A stretch of DNA of 37,405 nucleotides, taken from NCBI GenBank assembly GCA_964510375.1, contig CAZEBR010000015.1, forward strand, positions 1-37,405, written 5' to 3'. The stretch's first letter is position 1. Every line of letters starts with the position of its first letter. The notes below the pieces were generated by a model. That model was given only the letters and a program-made list of their open reading frames with translations. It had not been told where the DNA came from and ran no database searches. Positions 15,351 through 23,307 of this stretch are shown here, piece by piece. Source of the stretch: CAYLJV01 sp964510375 (GTDB lineage Archaea; Hadarchaeota; Hadarchaeia; Hadarchaeales; JAGGTB01). Made by a program: the position numbers and the translations under genes.

Positions 15351-16634
15351 TTATTTCACCTCCAAGGATGCATTCAAAAGTTCCATTATATCGTAAACTT
15401 GAATACCAGTGTCCTCCCTTCTAGCTACTGTCCTAAGGCTACTTTCACAGAAGGGGCAAGCCGACAGTATCGTATCGTCAGCATCCGTGCTTTGGAATTC
15501 CTCTATCCGATTCGAGGATATCGAACGAGCAAATTCAGGGTATGTAAACTCGACTCCACCGCCCGACCCACAGCAATATCCATTACTGCGGTTTCTCGGA
15601 AATTCCACCAACTCGACTCCGGGTATTTTCTTTATCACTTCCCTCGGCTCTTCAAAGACCTTGCTGATTCTCCCCAGATTGCAGGGGTCGTGATACGTAA
15701 CCTTCTCATCAGGCTCGACCTTCCTGACATCACGCTCCCATTCACCGTCCTCCATCCCTGCATCCCACGTAATCTCAATTTCATCGGGTCGTTTCAAATC
15801 CGCTTCATCCAACCTTGAAGATACCACCTCAGAAACATGAACCACTTCAAATTCCGGAGAACCAAGACCAAGAGCTTCGGCATCGTTGAAGACCTTAACG
15901 CACTCGGGGCAAGAAGCGATGACTTTTTCGGCCCCGGCACTTTCAAGGGCCTCGATATTGTGCTTGAGCATCTCTTTTCCTTTTTCTTCCATGCCGACCG
16001 TCGTCAATGGGAACCCGCAACACCACTCATCATCGCCCAGAATACCAAAGTCTAGTCCCAACTTATCCAGTACCTGAACGGTGGCCCTTCCAGTCTGCTT
16101 TTCTCTGTAAGAAGGAGAGCATCCGGCAAAATACATATAGTCAGCTTCATTCGGGAGACTCATATCCTCGGGCAACCAATCAAACCTGTCGCCATGTGAC
16201 TCGCCATAAGGATTATAGGTCCTCTCTAATTGGTCAGCCACCTTCTGGTGTTCTGGGATCGGCCCATGCTCATCCACAAACTTATTTCGGAGGGCCTCCA
16301 TGACCCACATCGGATGGGTTCCCTGAGTATTCTCGCACCAATGTTCACAAGCACCACACATTGTGCAAGTATATATTATGTGGGCCAATCTATCGCTATC
16401 CCAATTTTGAAGTCTCCCCTCAGTAAACGCTCTCGCGATTTCGTGAGTCCCACTCGCATAGTAAGCCTCATAATTAAATTCTTGTCCCCTCGGACAAAGA
16501 TCGGAATACTCTGCAGATGGGGTTTCCGGAGAAAACGTAACTTTACAATAGTTACATTTGTTACATTTCAGCGAATCTTCATAATAATCTTCCAGTTTAT
16601 TCCGCTTTTTTGGAAATAGATATCTTTCTGTCAT
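15351..16634 (-). CDS. Fe-S protein with CCG domains (GlcF/HdrB/LldE-like)
   Basis: This 427-residue electron-transfer protein pairs with GlcD-type flavoproteins. The N-terminus has a ferredoxin-like region with CNKCNYC (Cys24, 27, 30) plus Cys47, and a second cluster motif CTMCGACEHWC (Cys90, 93, 96, 100). Two CCG (DUF224) domains follow, with FAGCSPS plus WCCGFPL in the first, and DPCNLG plus GYCCGSGGG in the second; these can bind a further cluster as in HdrB. The ATG at 16634 has TGAGGTTA upstream, whose TGA is the stop of the preceding gene. The stop is one base from the next start. The acceptor is unknown; a membrane or heterodisulfide-type partner is not in the window. Confidence 0.87.
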   Translation of the reverse strand: MTERYLFPKKRNKLEDYYEDSLKCNKCNYCKVTFSPETPSAEYSDLCPRGQEFNYEAYYASGTHEIARAFTEGRLQNWDSDRLAHIIYTCTMCGACEHWCENTQGTHPMWVMEALRNKFVDEHGPIPEHQKVADQLERTYNPYGESHGDRFDWLPEDMSLPNEADYMYFAGCSPSYREKQTGRATVQVLDKLGLDFGILGDDEWCCGFPLTTVGMEEKGKEMLKHNIEALESAGAEKVIASCPECVKVFNDAEALGLGSPEFEVVHVSEVVSSRLDEADLKRPDEIEITWDAGMEDGEWERDVRKVEPDEKVTYHDPCNLGRISKVFEEPREVIKKIPGVELVEFPRNRSNGYCCGSGGGVEFTYPEFARSISSNRIEEFQSTDADDTILSACPFCESSLRTVARREDTGIQVYDIMELLNASLEVK

Positions 16635-16646
16635 TTTTTATTAACC

Positions 16647-18077
16647 TCAGATATACAATTTTCCAGGATTCATTATATTATTTGGGTCAATCTTTTCTTT
16701 CATCTCTCTTATCACTTTGTGATAATTCTCGCTCCTCTCGTAAACCATTTCGGACAACGGTCCATAAGGCCTGCTGAAGAACGCTCCGGCTGTTATTAGT
16801 CTCTTAGCAGCCTTAAGATAAAGCTTCTCTGCGGTCTCCGTCTGTTCGGCATCATCCGGATCTCTGTGCAACGAGAATTTTCCATGAGCACGACCCGGAG
16901 ACGTCGGGAGAATCAAAGTGCCCACATTCTTATGATTATAATCAAACTCTTCGACTACTGAATCCATTATACCCTGCAGTTCCTTCATCTTTTTGACCGG
17001 GGTCATAAACGGTAGAGTGTTTCTAGCTCCCCTATAGTTGGAAAATCCTTTCCATCCATCAGGATACTCTAATTCTTCAAAAAGCCTTTCAGACGCATTA
17101 TCTACCCCCGAAAGTTCCTCCTTGACCTCCAATCCTAGCTCCTCAGCTTTGTCTTTGACGTCTAACTCTTGAAATTCGACTCTGTCTTCCTCACCCCTCA
17201 GGACTACGACTAAAGTCCAAGGCGGTAGACTCTCCATAGTAGCTTCAAAGTCGTCATCGCTTTCGCCACCGAGCAGTAAGGATAATTCAGTATCGTCACA
17301 CATAAACATCTCCTTGTGGGCTCTGAGCCACGCTATTTCCCTAATGGCCTCAAAGCCTTTCTCCATATCCTGGAGAGGAATAAAGAACATTTTATTGTTA
17401 TCATAATCATTCTTCAACTTTACCACACCTTTGGTGGCTACTCCGAGAGTACCCTGAGCACCAAACCAGATATTACTCATCATACCGGCCGAAGGTACGG
17501 AAAAATCCTTACAATAAGACTTATCTATTGCCGGGCAAGCACCTTGACCTGTTTTCATCGTTCTACCATCAGGCAGAATTATGTCCATTGTCAATAGATT
17601 GTGCTCGCTAAACCTCGCCCAGTAATACTGGGGGAAGTATTCCAAGTAAGTTGTCAATACAGACGCAGACGATGGAAGTTCTACCGGAGGCAAAGCCCTT
17701 AAGCCCTCCTCCTTAGCAGCGTCCTGAAGTTGATCAAAGGTCACACCGGGCTCCACTATCGCAACCCTGCTGTCAGTATCAATATTTATTATCTCGTCCA
17801 TCTCGCTCACGTCAAGCATTACACAACCATCCTCCGGTATCGCACATCCTTGGTTGTCTTCACCACAAGAGTAAGGCACAACAGGTATTTCATTTCTGTT
17901 TGAAAAGTCCATTACCTTCTTAACCATTTCCGTGTTTTGCGGTTTCAGAGCCAACTCGGGCATGGTCGGGTCGACAAAACTCTGATCCTTAGTGTACTTT
18001 TTGAGTTCGGCCTCATCGGTGATGACATTCTCCTCGCCCACATACTCCGCGTAACGATCTAAAGCTCCTTGATCCAT
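16647..18077 (-). CDS. Second FAD-binding oxidoreductase, GlcD/GlcE type
   Basis: This 476-residue PCMH-type flavoprotein is only distantly similar to the one at 13862-15349. The FAD loop region is IPVVPYSCGEDNQGCAIPED, an unusual version of the PxGxGT loop in which Ser-Cys-Gly-Glu-Asp replaces the usual Gly-rich run. VAIVEPGVTFDQL and the C-terminal IDPNNIMNPGKLYI are typical. The ATG at 18077 has GGAGG 8 nt upstream, inside the end of the previous gene; a longer frame to 18125 overlaps that gene and is not used. With the other flavoprotein and Fe-S protein it forms a GlcD-GlcE-GlcF-like set, probably one complex (inference). Confidence 0.8.
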   Translation of the reverse strand: MDQGALDRYAEYVGEENVITDEAELKKYTKDQSFVDPTMPELALKPQNTEMVKKVMDFSNRNEIPVVPYSCGEDNQGCAIPEDGCVMLDVSEMDEIINIDTDSRVAIVEPGVTFDQLQDAAKEEGLRALPPVELPSSASVLTTYLEYFPQYYWARFSEHNLLTMDIILPDGRTMKTGQGACPAIDKSYCKDFSVPSAGMMSNIWFGAQGTLGVATKGVVKLKNDYDNNKMFFIPLQDMEKGFEAIREIAWLRAHKEMFMCDDTELSLLLGGESDDDFEATMESLPPWTLVVVLRGEEDRVEFQELDVKDKAEELGLEVKEELSGVDNASERLFEELEYPDGWKGFSNYRGARNTLPFMTPVKKMKELQGIMDSVVEEFDYNHKNVGTLILPTSPGRAHGKFSLHRDPDDAEQTETAEKLYLKAAKRLITAGAFFSRPYGPLSEMVYERSENYHKVIREMKEKIDPNNIMNPGKLYI

Positions 18078-18078
18078 C

Positions 18079-18603
18079 TTATTCGGCCTCCTCCACTTGC
18101 TCCCACAAATCGGGGTTTCTTTCAATCATCTCTTGAGCAACAACAAAAACCATGAATACGGTGCTCCAATCAGAAAAAGCAACGCCTTCCTTATAAGAAA
18201 CTTCATTTTCCGGCTCGGACAACGCCCAAACCACTCTCTCCCTACTCGTAACAAGATCCTTAAGGACTTGAAATGGCATTTCTACATCCAAGACAGGCTC
18301 CCCCTCAGCCTCGCCCTCTTCTATACTCCATTCCTCATCACTATATTCAATCGTATAGGTACCCTTACCAGAAACAGTCAATTGAACAATTTGTTCAAAT
18401 TCATCTATTTTTGGTTTCGAATAACCTTCTGCCTCGGCCCAATTTCCTGGATCGACAGCAACATTCGCAGGTTCGTACGGACCTGGACCTGGCTTCGGCG
18501 GCTTTCCACCACAAAAACCTCTGAAAGGTTTTACTCTACGATTTATCTCCCCATCTTCGTTAAGCGCTTTCTCCCACTCTTGGATTAACCGGTCCATTAC
18601 CAT
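18079..18603 (-). CDS. Small acidic protein, possibly SCP2-like, first in the flavoprotein operon
   Basis: The 174-residue protein has a Pro/Gly-rich stretch (CGGKPPKPGPGPYEPANV, about 31-48). A domain follows with GTYTIEYSDEEWSIEEGEAE, DVEMPFQVLKDLVTSRERV and a C-terminal helix. That order resembles the SCP2 sterol/lipid-carrier fold, in which a strand pair is followed by 'gd...l..l..g', but the match is weak and I could not test it. No catalytic or metal residues stand out. It begins the operon, overlaps the SD of the next gene and is tightly coupled to it, so it likely serves the flavoprotein complex, perhaps by binding a hydrophobic substrate. The ATG at 18597 is an alternative start. Confidence 0.6.
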   Translation of the reverse strand: MVMDRLIQEWEKALNEDGEINRRVKPFRGFCGGKPPKPGPGPYEPANVAVDPGNWAEAEGYSKPKIDEFEQIVQLTVSGKGTYTIEYSDEEWSIEEGEAEGEPVLDVEMPFQVLKDLVTSRERVVWALSEPENEVSYKEGVAFSDWSTVFMVFVVAQEMIERNPDLWEQVEEAE

Positions 18604-19343
18604 CGTTATCTAATCCTAAAACTCAATTAAGACTAGTTCAATTTAAGTGTTTTCCTAAGGAGAAAACATTCTTAAAAACCAGTTGGGGGAAGCATTAATT
18701 TCCCTAAAAGATTCAAAGATAAATAATAACAAAATTTTTAATATGTCAACTATTTATATCTTTCCTTAGAAAAAAATGGAAATAAAAACCTGTATGTACT
18801 TATATAAGCATAAAAAGATGAGATTAACTCCCAAACGAACTAAAAATATCAAGGATGTATCTTTATCCTATCGAGGAAACAGTGATTACTTTCATTATTT
18901 TTCAAACTCAATATCTAATCGAAGGAACATTCAATTCTCCTTTAGAAAATAGAAAAGGCTAATGTGGGCATTCTGGATAATTTTCCAGTTATAAAACAAT
19001 ATCAACTCGGCTTGAATGAAAATATGTGTACAAACACTAGTCAAAAATAGAATGAATTAATATTCGTGCGGTATCGTGGAAAAAACGCTTGAACGTCTTT
19101 GTAATTAATTTGAGAATAAGCTCCATTTCGTATACGTTAGTATGAGATATTATCCATACCCTACCGATAAGCATTCTCATTGCTTGGACCTTGATTGTTT
19201 TTCAAAATTATTTATCCAATACTAACCTCTCTCTTATGTAATTTTCATTAAATTGCCAAATTTCCTTACTAAAATCACTTGAACCAAGCATTGTAACTTA
19301 AACACGGCAAACCACTTAAACTATTAGAGGTTAAATGACAGTT
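18604..19343. other. Gene-free AT-rich region
   Basis: About 740 bp of strongly AT-rich sequence with many stop codons in all frames and no frame longer than a few tens of codons. It holds the promoter of the leftward flavoprotein operon near 18604-18670 and the promoter of the rhodanese gene near 19315. I see no tRNA, repeat array or decayed gene in it. It may contain an unrecognised small RNA. Confidence 0.7.
19315..19322 (+). promoter_or_regulatory. TATA-like box of the rhodanese transcript
   Basis: The sequence CTTAAACT is centred about 26 nt before 19345, which would place transcription start at the edge of the structured leader described next. The spacing suits an archaeal promoter. 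Confidence 0.4.
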
Positions 19344-19349
19344 AGACAA

Positions 19350-19397
19350 CGGTTCGGGTGGGAGGTAAGTCTTTACTTACTAACAAAACCTGAACCG
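19350..19397 (+). promoter_or_regulatory. Structured 5' leader RNA before the rhodanese gene, possible riboswitch or regulatory hairpin
   Basis: A two-helix stem-loop. Outer arms CGGTTCGGGT (19350-19359) and ACCTGAACCG (19388-19397) pair over 10 bp with one G-U. An inner stem GTAAGT/ACTTAC (19365-19370 with 19375-19380) closes a CTTT loop. Between them lies an asymmetric internal loop (GGGAG on the 5' side, TAACAAA on the 3' side). It ends 17 nt before the SD GAGGTGA. It is GC-rich within an AT-rich region. It does not match any riboswitch class I can name. Confidence 0.5.
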
Positions 19398-19427
19398 GAA
19401 TCCCTTCATCAAAAGAGGTGATAAAAC

Positions 19428-20279
19428 TTGAAAAATGAATCTCGATCGATACCACCCATTGTCTCCACGGATTGGCTCGAAGACAACATGGACGACCCGG
19501 ACGTAGTCATAGTTGATGTTAGAGACAAGGAAGAATATGAAGAGGGCCATATCCCAAATTCGATAAGCGCTCCGGCCGGCGCATGGGCTTCTTCCGAAAA
19601 GGAGGGTCTTATTCTCCCGCTACCGGAAGCCGAAGAGTTGAGTGGCATAATCAGTTCTTTCGGAATAAATGGTGACTCCAAAGTCGTCGTGGTTACCAAG
19701 ACGACCGACTCGTTCTCACTAGCAGACGCCATGAAAGTGGCAGACACTCTCCTCTACGGGGGAATAGAAGACGTGGCAATTCTCAATGGAGGCTGCACAA
19801 AGTGGGAAAGCGAAGGAAAATCGATATCCAAAGAGGTCGTAGAGCCTGAGTCCGGAGATTATCAGGCCGAAGCAGATGAAAAGATGTACGTTACCAAAGA
19901 AGACGTCAGAGAAGCAATCGGAGAAACCACGATTATCGATGCTAGAACTCCCGAAGCCTACTTTGGAGCCATTCAGGAGCCCTTCACGGAAAGGCCGGGT
20001 CATATACCAACCGCCCAGTGTCTACCTACACCATGGATCTGGACCGAGGAAGGTACGTTCAAGGACGGAGAAGAACTCGAAGAGTTGGCTTCAGGAACAG
20101 TGGGCGAGGACAAATCGGAAGAAGTAATAATCTATTGTGGAGCTAGTCCTTTCGCCACCTCGTGGCGATACGTACTGCGAGAAATGAGAGGATACGAAAA
20201 CATAAAGGTCTACAACGGATCCGCGCAGGAATGGACGATGGACTCCGATCTTCCGCTAAACAGATATTGTTGGGAATAA
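19428..20279 (+). CDS. Tandem rhodanese, thiosulfate/3-mercaptopyruvate sulfurtransferase
   Basis: This 283-residue protein has two rhodanese domains. The N-terminal one (about 10-135) has VDVRDKEEYEEGHIPNS but carries VVTKTTDSFS where the active-site Cys loop would be, so it is catalytically silent. The C-terminal one (about 155-283) has DARTPEAYFG and the active-site loop IIYCGASPFATS with Cys237. This split is normal for the family, which moves sulfane sulfur from thiosulfate or mercaptopyruvate to acceptors such as cyanide, thiols or thioredoxin. The loop CGASPFA is not the exact consensus of either type, so the donor is unclear. The TTG start has GAGGTGA 6-7 nt upstream. It is monocistronic with the structured leader above. 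Confidence 0.9.
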   Translation: MKNESRSIPPIVSTDWLEDNMDDPDVVIVDVRDKEEYEEGHIPNSISAPAGAWASSEKEGLILPLPEAEELSGIISSFGINGDSKVVVVTKTTDSFSLADAMKVADTLLYGGIEDVAILNGGCTKWESEGKSISKEVVEPESGDYQAEADEKMYVTKEDVREAIGETTIIDARTPEAYFGAIQEPFTERPGHIPTAQCLPTPWIWTEEGTFKDGEELEELASGTVGEDKSEEVIIYCGASPFATSWRYVLREMRGYENIKVYNGSAQEWTMDSDLPLNRYCWE

Positions 20280-20544
20280 CTTACCCAGAAAGGATTTAAC
20301 GCAAACATATTTTACTTTTTAATTTTTTATTAAAATATACATATTTTTAAAGACTCAAAAGTCAAAAAGCTTCAATATTTGGAGTAAAAATCTCAAAATG
20401 GACTTTTACTAAATTAAAAGACTAAATCTCAGAAAGTCTATGAAATCTTACGATCGAAACTATATATTTGATTCCTAAAAATCGCTTTTCGAAAAATAAA
20501 AAAAAGAAAAAGGACCGATTTTGGTCACTTTGTTGTAAGAAAGA

Positions 20545-21411
20545 CTAATCTTCGGACTCTTCATCAGATTTTATGTAATCTTCGTAATCTTCCTCATCCT
20601 TACTGGGAGCACTCAACGAGCCAATTCTGTTTTCCTCTACCGCTTCCTTCCCTTCTTCCATAAAAGTCTTGTAGTCTTTATAGGAAATCTTTTCGCCAGG
20701 GCGGCCCCAATCGAGATCTTTCAACGCTTTTACGACTTTCTGAAGCTTCTCAGCCATGTCCTCTGGTCCCAAGCCTTGGAGATGCGGAGGAAGTTCCAAA
20801 CGTTCTTCAGGTTCCTTTTCTAGCAAGTCGCAAATTGCTTCACATGCCCAACGTGCGCCCTGAACGGGCGGTGTCTGATCACGTCCATCCTCAAAATCCT
20901 CTGCCATCATTGCACACTTTTCCGGTTGGTGCATGGAAAAAGTCATCTCCAAAATCCTTGCATCGGGATCCATGAGATCCAAAGCACGTTGCACTCGGTT
21001 ATATCGTACCCTCAGGCAATTTATGGAACCATAGGTATCCTCAAAATTATCCACAATGTACTGTGCTGCCGGGACGGATGCTGCGTAATTTAGATTTCCG
21101 TTCTCCTTGAGCTTTTCAAGTGGAACTCCGACAACGTGGCTAATAACAAACGTACCCGCGGTAACGGCCCCGCAAGTACCTACTCCTGTCATCGCTATTC
21201 CACCGTGTAGTGCTATAAAAGACCTCATCAACATGTCTCGCTCTTCGTCCGTAAATAAATCTATACCCTCGGATTTAAACGCGTCAACTATGGCACCTAA
21301 GGTAGTGGGAGCGCAAGCCATGGTTTCTTGTCCAAGCTTGTCCGCGAGGTGACCTGCCTTGTCGATTATCCTCTCTCTCTTTTCGTCGCTGATTTCGATT
21401 TTTTCCATCAT
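20545..21411 (-). CDS. C_GCAxxG_C_C-like cysteine protein
   Basis: This 288-residue protein has Cys at 33, 80, 132 and 166 within MACAPTTLGA, TGVGTCGAVTAG, YGSINCLRVRYNRVQ and QPEKCAMMAE. The pattern resembles the redox-associated C_GCAxxG_C_C family, often found near oxidoreductases. Typical members are about 130-170 residues; this one has an extra acidic C-terminal half. The match is by motif only and the role is unknown; binding of a metal cluster or a redox disulfide is plausible. There is no SD before the ATG (21411, or the next one at 21408). TATA-like AT-rich DNA lies 15-40 nt upstream, so the mRNA may be nearly leaderless. Confidence 0.65.
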   Translation of the reverse strand: MMEKIEISDEKRERIIDKAGHLADKLGQETMACAPTTLGAIVDAFKSEGIDLFTDEERDMLMRSFIALHGGIAMTGVGTCGAVTAGTFVISHVVGVPLEKLKENGNLNYAASVPAAQYIVDNFEDTYGSINCLRVRYNRVQRALDLMDPDARILEMTFSMHQPEKCAMMAEDFEDGRDQTPPVQGARWACEAICDLLEKEPEERLELPPHLQGLGPEDMAEKLQKVVKALKDLDWGRPGEKISYKDYKTFMEEGKEAVEENRIGSLSAPSKDEEDYEDYIKSDEESED

Positions 21412-21604
21412 ATTTTCAATATATATTCACATACGTATTACTTAAATTTAATCGTGAAATTTCCAGTTTAAAGCAGTATTATCCCTCCAGCAAAAAAGCT
21501 AACAAATCAACGGAGAATCCCATCACAATATTTACAAAAATTCGTAATTAACCCTAAAATATCACAAGACTTCCAGATATACCAATTACGCAAAGGAGAA
21601 CAGA

Positions 21605-21645
21605 AAAATAAAAAATAAATAAAAAAAGAGGGAACGAACCCCCTT
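21605..21645 (-). terminator. Terminator of the MFS gene
   Basis: On the minus strand, a hairpin AAAGGGG/CCCTCTTT with loop around GTTCG (21625-21645) is followed by a T-rich run (21605-21627). It ends 28 bp after the MFS stop codon. Confidence 0.6.
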
Positions 21646-21673
21646 TAAGTATAGTCTTTATCCAGCTACGCCC

Positions 21674-22912
21674 TTATTCAGGGCTGGGTTCAACAATGAC
21701 GAATGCCATTAGTGCCCCGGCAGCGAAAACAACGAACGCCATCGTGTAGCCTCCCAGCCAGCCTATCGAAGAAATCAGCGGGAATATCAAATACGGCAAT
21801 ACCAAGAAACCTCCCAGAGTCATGAACGCAATCAGAAGTCCGGAGGCTCCTCCTATATGCTGGGGTTCTACCGGATCGCCCTTCACTTGTGGCAGCATCG
21901 GCGGAACTGACATGAACATCGGAAGCGTTCCTCCTCCGAAGAGACCACCGATCGCTACACCGATCCAAAGAACCACAGTGTATTGAGCGAAATACCACGT
22001 CAGGAACAGTGTTAGACCCGTCATAACCGGATAAATAATCTGGAACGGCTTTCTCCGTCCTACTCTATCAGCTATTGATGGAAGAATTAATGCTCCGACA
22101 ATACCGGCCCAAGTGACCACAGAAGCTATCGTTGCGCCCGTAGCCATCGATATTCCGTAAACGGTATTCAAGGCAGTAGGCATCTGACTTTGGAAGGAGA
22201 ACATTCCTCCCATCGACAGGAATACAGCAATTGCTGCACCCCATGCGCTTCTGCTGTGCAGTGCTTTCTGGACACCCTCTATAAGCGGTGTAGGCGGTAG
22301 TTCCTTACCTGGTGGAGTATCTTGAACTGCTACGTAGAATATTATAGTAAGCAATACCATCAAAGCTCCGAGCCCGTAGTTCATCAATGGCCAACTTTGA
22401 GCGAGGGTCCCACCACCCAACATACTGTTTAGTGGCGGGCCGAGAAGCATTCCCGTGGAGAATCCTGCCATCATACCGGTATTATATACACCGGTCGCCA
22501 GTCCTGACTGATTTGGAGGGAACCAAACGCCCACCAGCTTCGGTAGGTTGGGGAACAGAAGACCAAATCCTACTCCGGCGAGACTCATCGCAAAGAGCAA
22601 CGACATGGGGCCAGATATCCAGAAACCACGAATGAGGTAAGCTATCGCCGAAACGAGTATTCCCAAAGAGGCGGCCCTCTTAATACCTAGGTTATCGGCT
22701 AACATGCCACCCGGAAGAGCCACGATAGCCGCTAGCAAGAACGGGCTAGTGAAGATCGTAAGATAGAGAGTCCCGGATGCTATACCATATAGTTGTATCA
22801 CCGCTCCTTGAAGTCCCGGCATGAAGTACCAGCCAACTGGCATTGAGAATATAGCAAGCCACGAAAGCAGTAAAATTACCCATCGATAACTTGGATACTC
22901 TTCATTTGCCAA
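21674..22912 (-). CDS. Major facilitator superfamily transporter
   Basis: This 412-residue protein has 12 predicted membrane helices in two halves joined by a polar loop (DTPPGKELPPTPL, about residue 200). The motif-A segment between helices 2 and 3 is GGMLADNLGIKRAASLG, and a copy follows in the second half (PSIADRVGRRKPFQII). The N-terminus YRWVILLLSWLAIFSM recalls the anion/carboxylate-exchanging MFS families (OFA, NNP, CynX-like), but the substrate cannot be set from sequence. The TTG start at 22912 has GGAGGTGA 6 nt upstream. It sits in a redox cluster with the aldehyde oxidoreductase upstream (395 bp apart, own promoter), so export or uptake of a carboxylate is a reasonable inference. 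Confidence 0.87.
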   Translation of the reverse strand: MANEEYPSYRWVILLLSWLAIFSMPVGWYFMPGLQGAVIQLYGIASGTLYLTIFTSPFLLAAIVALPGGMLADNLGIKRAASLGILVSAIAYLIRGFWISGPMSLLFAMSLAGVGFGLLFPNLPKLVGVWFPPNQSGLATGVYNTGMMAGFSTGMLLGPPLNSMLGGGTLAQSWPLMNYGLGALMVLLTIIFYVAVQDTPPGKELPPTPLIEGVQKALHSRSAWGAAIAVFLSMGGMFSFQSQMPTALNTVYGISMATGATIASVVTWAGIVGALILPSIADRVGRRKPFQIIYPVMTGLTLFLTWYFAQYTVVLWIGVAIGGLFGGGTLPMFMSVPPMLPQVKGDPVEPQHIGGASGLLIAFMTLGGFLVLPYLIFPLISSIGWLGGYTMAFVVFAAGALMAFVIVEPSPE

Positions 22913-23307
22913 TTTTTCTCACCTCCCTTACTCTTTTCAGCCTCCTACTTTTTTAAAAAACATAATATTTAAACATACCGATTTATTTGAAGCTATAACT
23001 AGCTTAAGCTATTGAATCGGAGTAAAATAAAAATACTGAAAGGTAATTAAATGGATTGATTGGTGAAAGATGCACAAAGAACAGGGGAGAGTGAACTTCG
23101 GTGAGTAAAACGCTTTTTAACAAGATTATTACAAAAATGAGGACCAAATAAAAACTATGCAATAACTTAGAGACAGAAGGCACCTATAATGTCATTAAAA
23201 ACTCGAAAATTTTATTGATAAAAAAAGAAAAAATAATTAAAGAGGAAATACCCAGCAGAGTCTTCGTAAATCCAAGTCAACAGACGAAAATCAAATCGTC
23301 GTATGTA
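22913..23307. other. Intergenic region with MFS promoter
   Basis: No gene is seen in this 395-bp AT-rich stretch. The minus-strand sequence GTTTAAATAT at 22965-22974 is a likely TATA box for the MFS gene, leaving a leader of about 30 nt with the SD. A perfect 12-bp palindrome TAGCTTAAGCTA lies at 23000-23011, upstream of that box, and could be an operator. The right part is the downstream region of the aldehyde oxidoreductase gene, with T-rich minus-strand sequence near 23210-23240. Confidence 0.5.
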
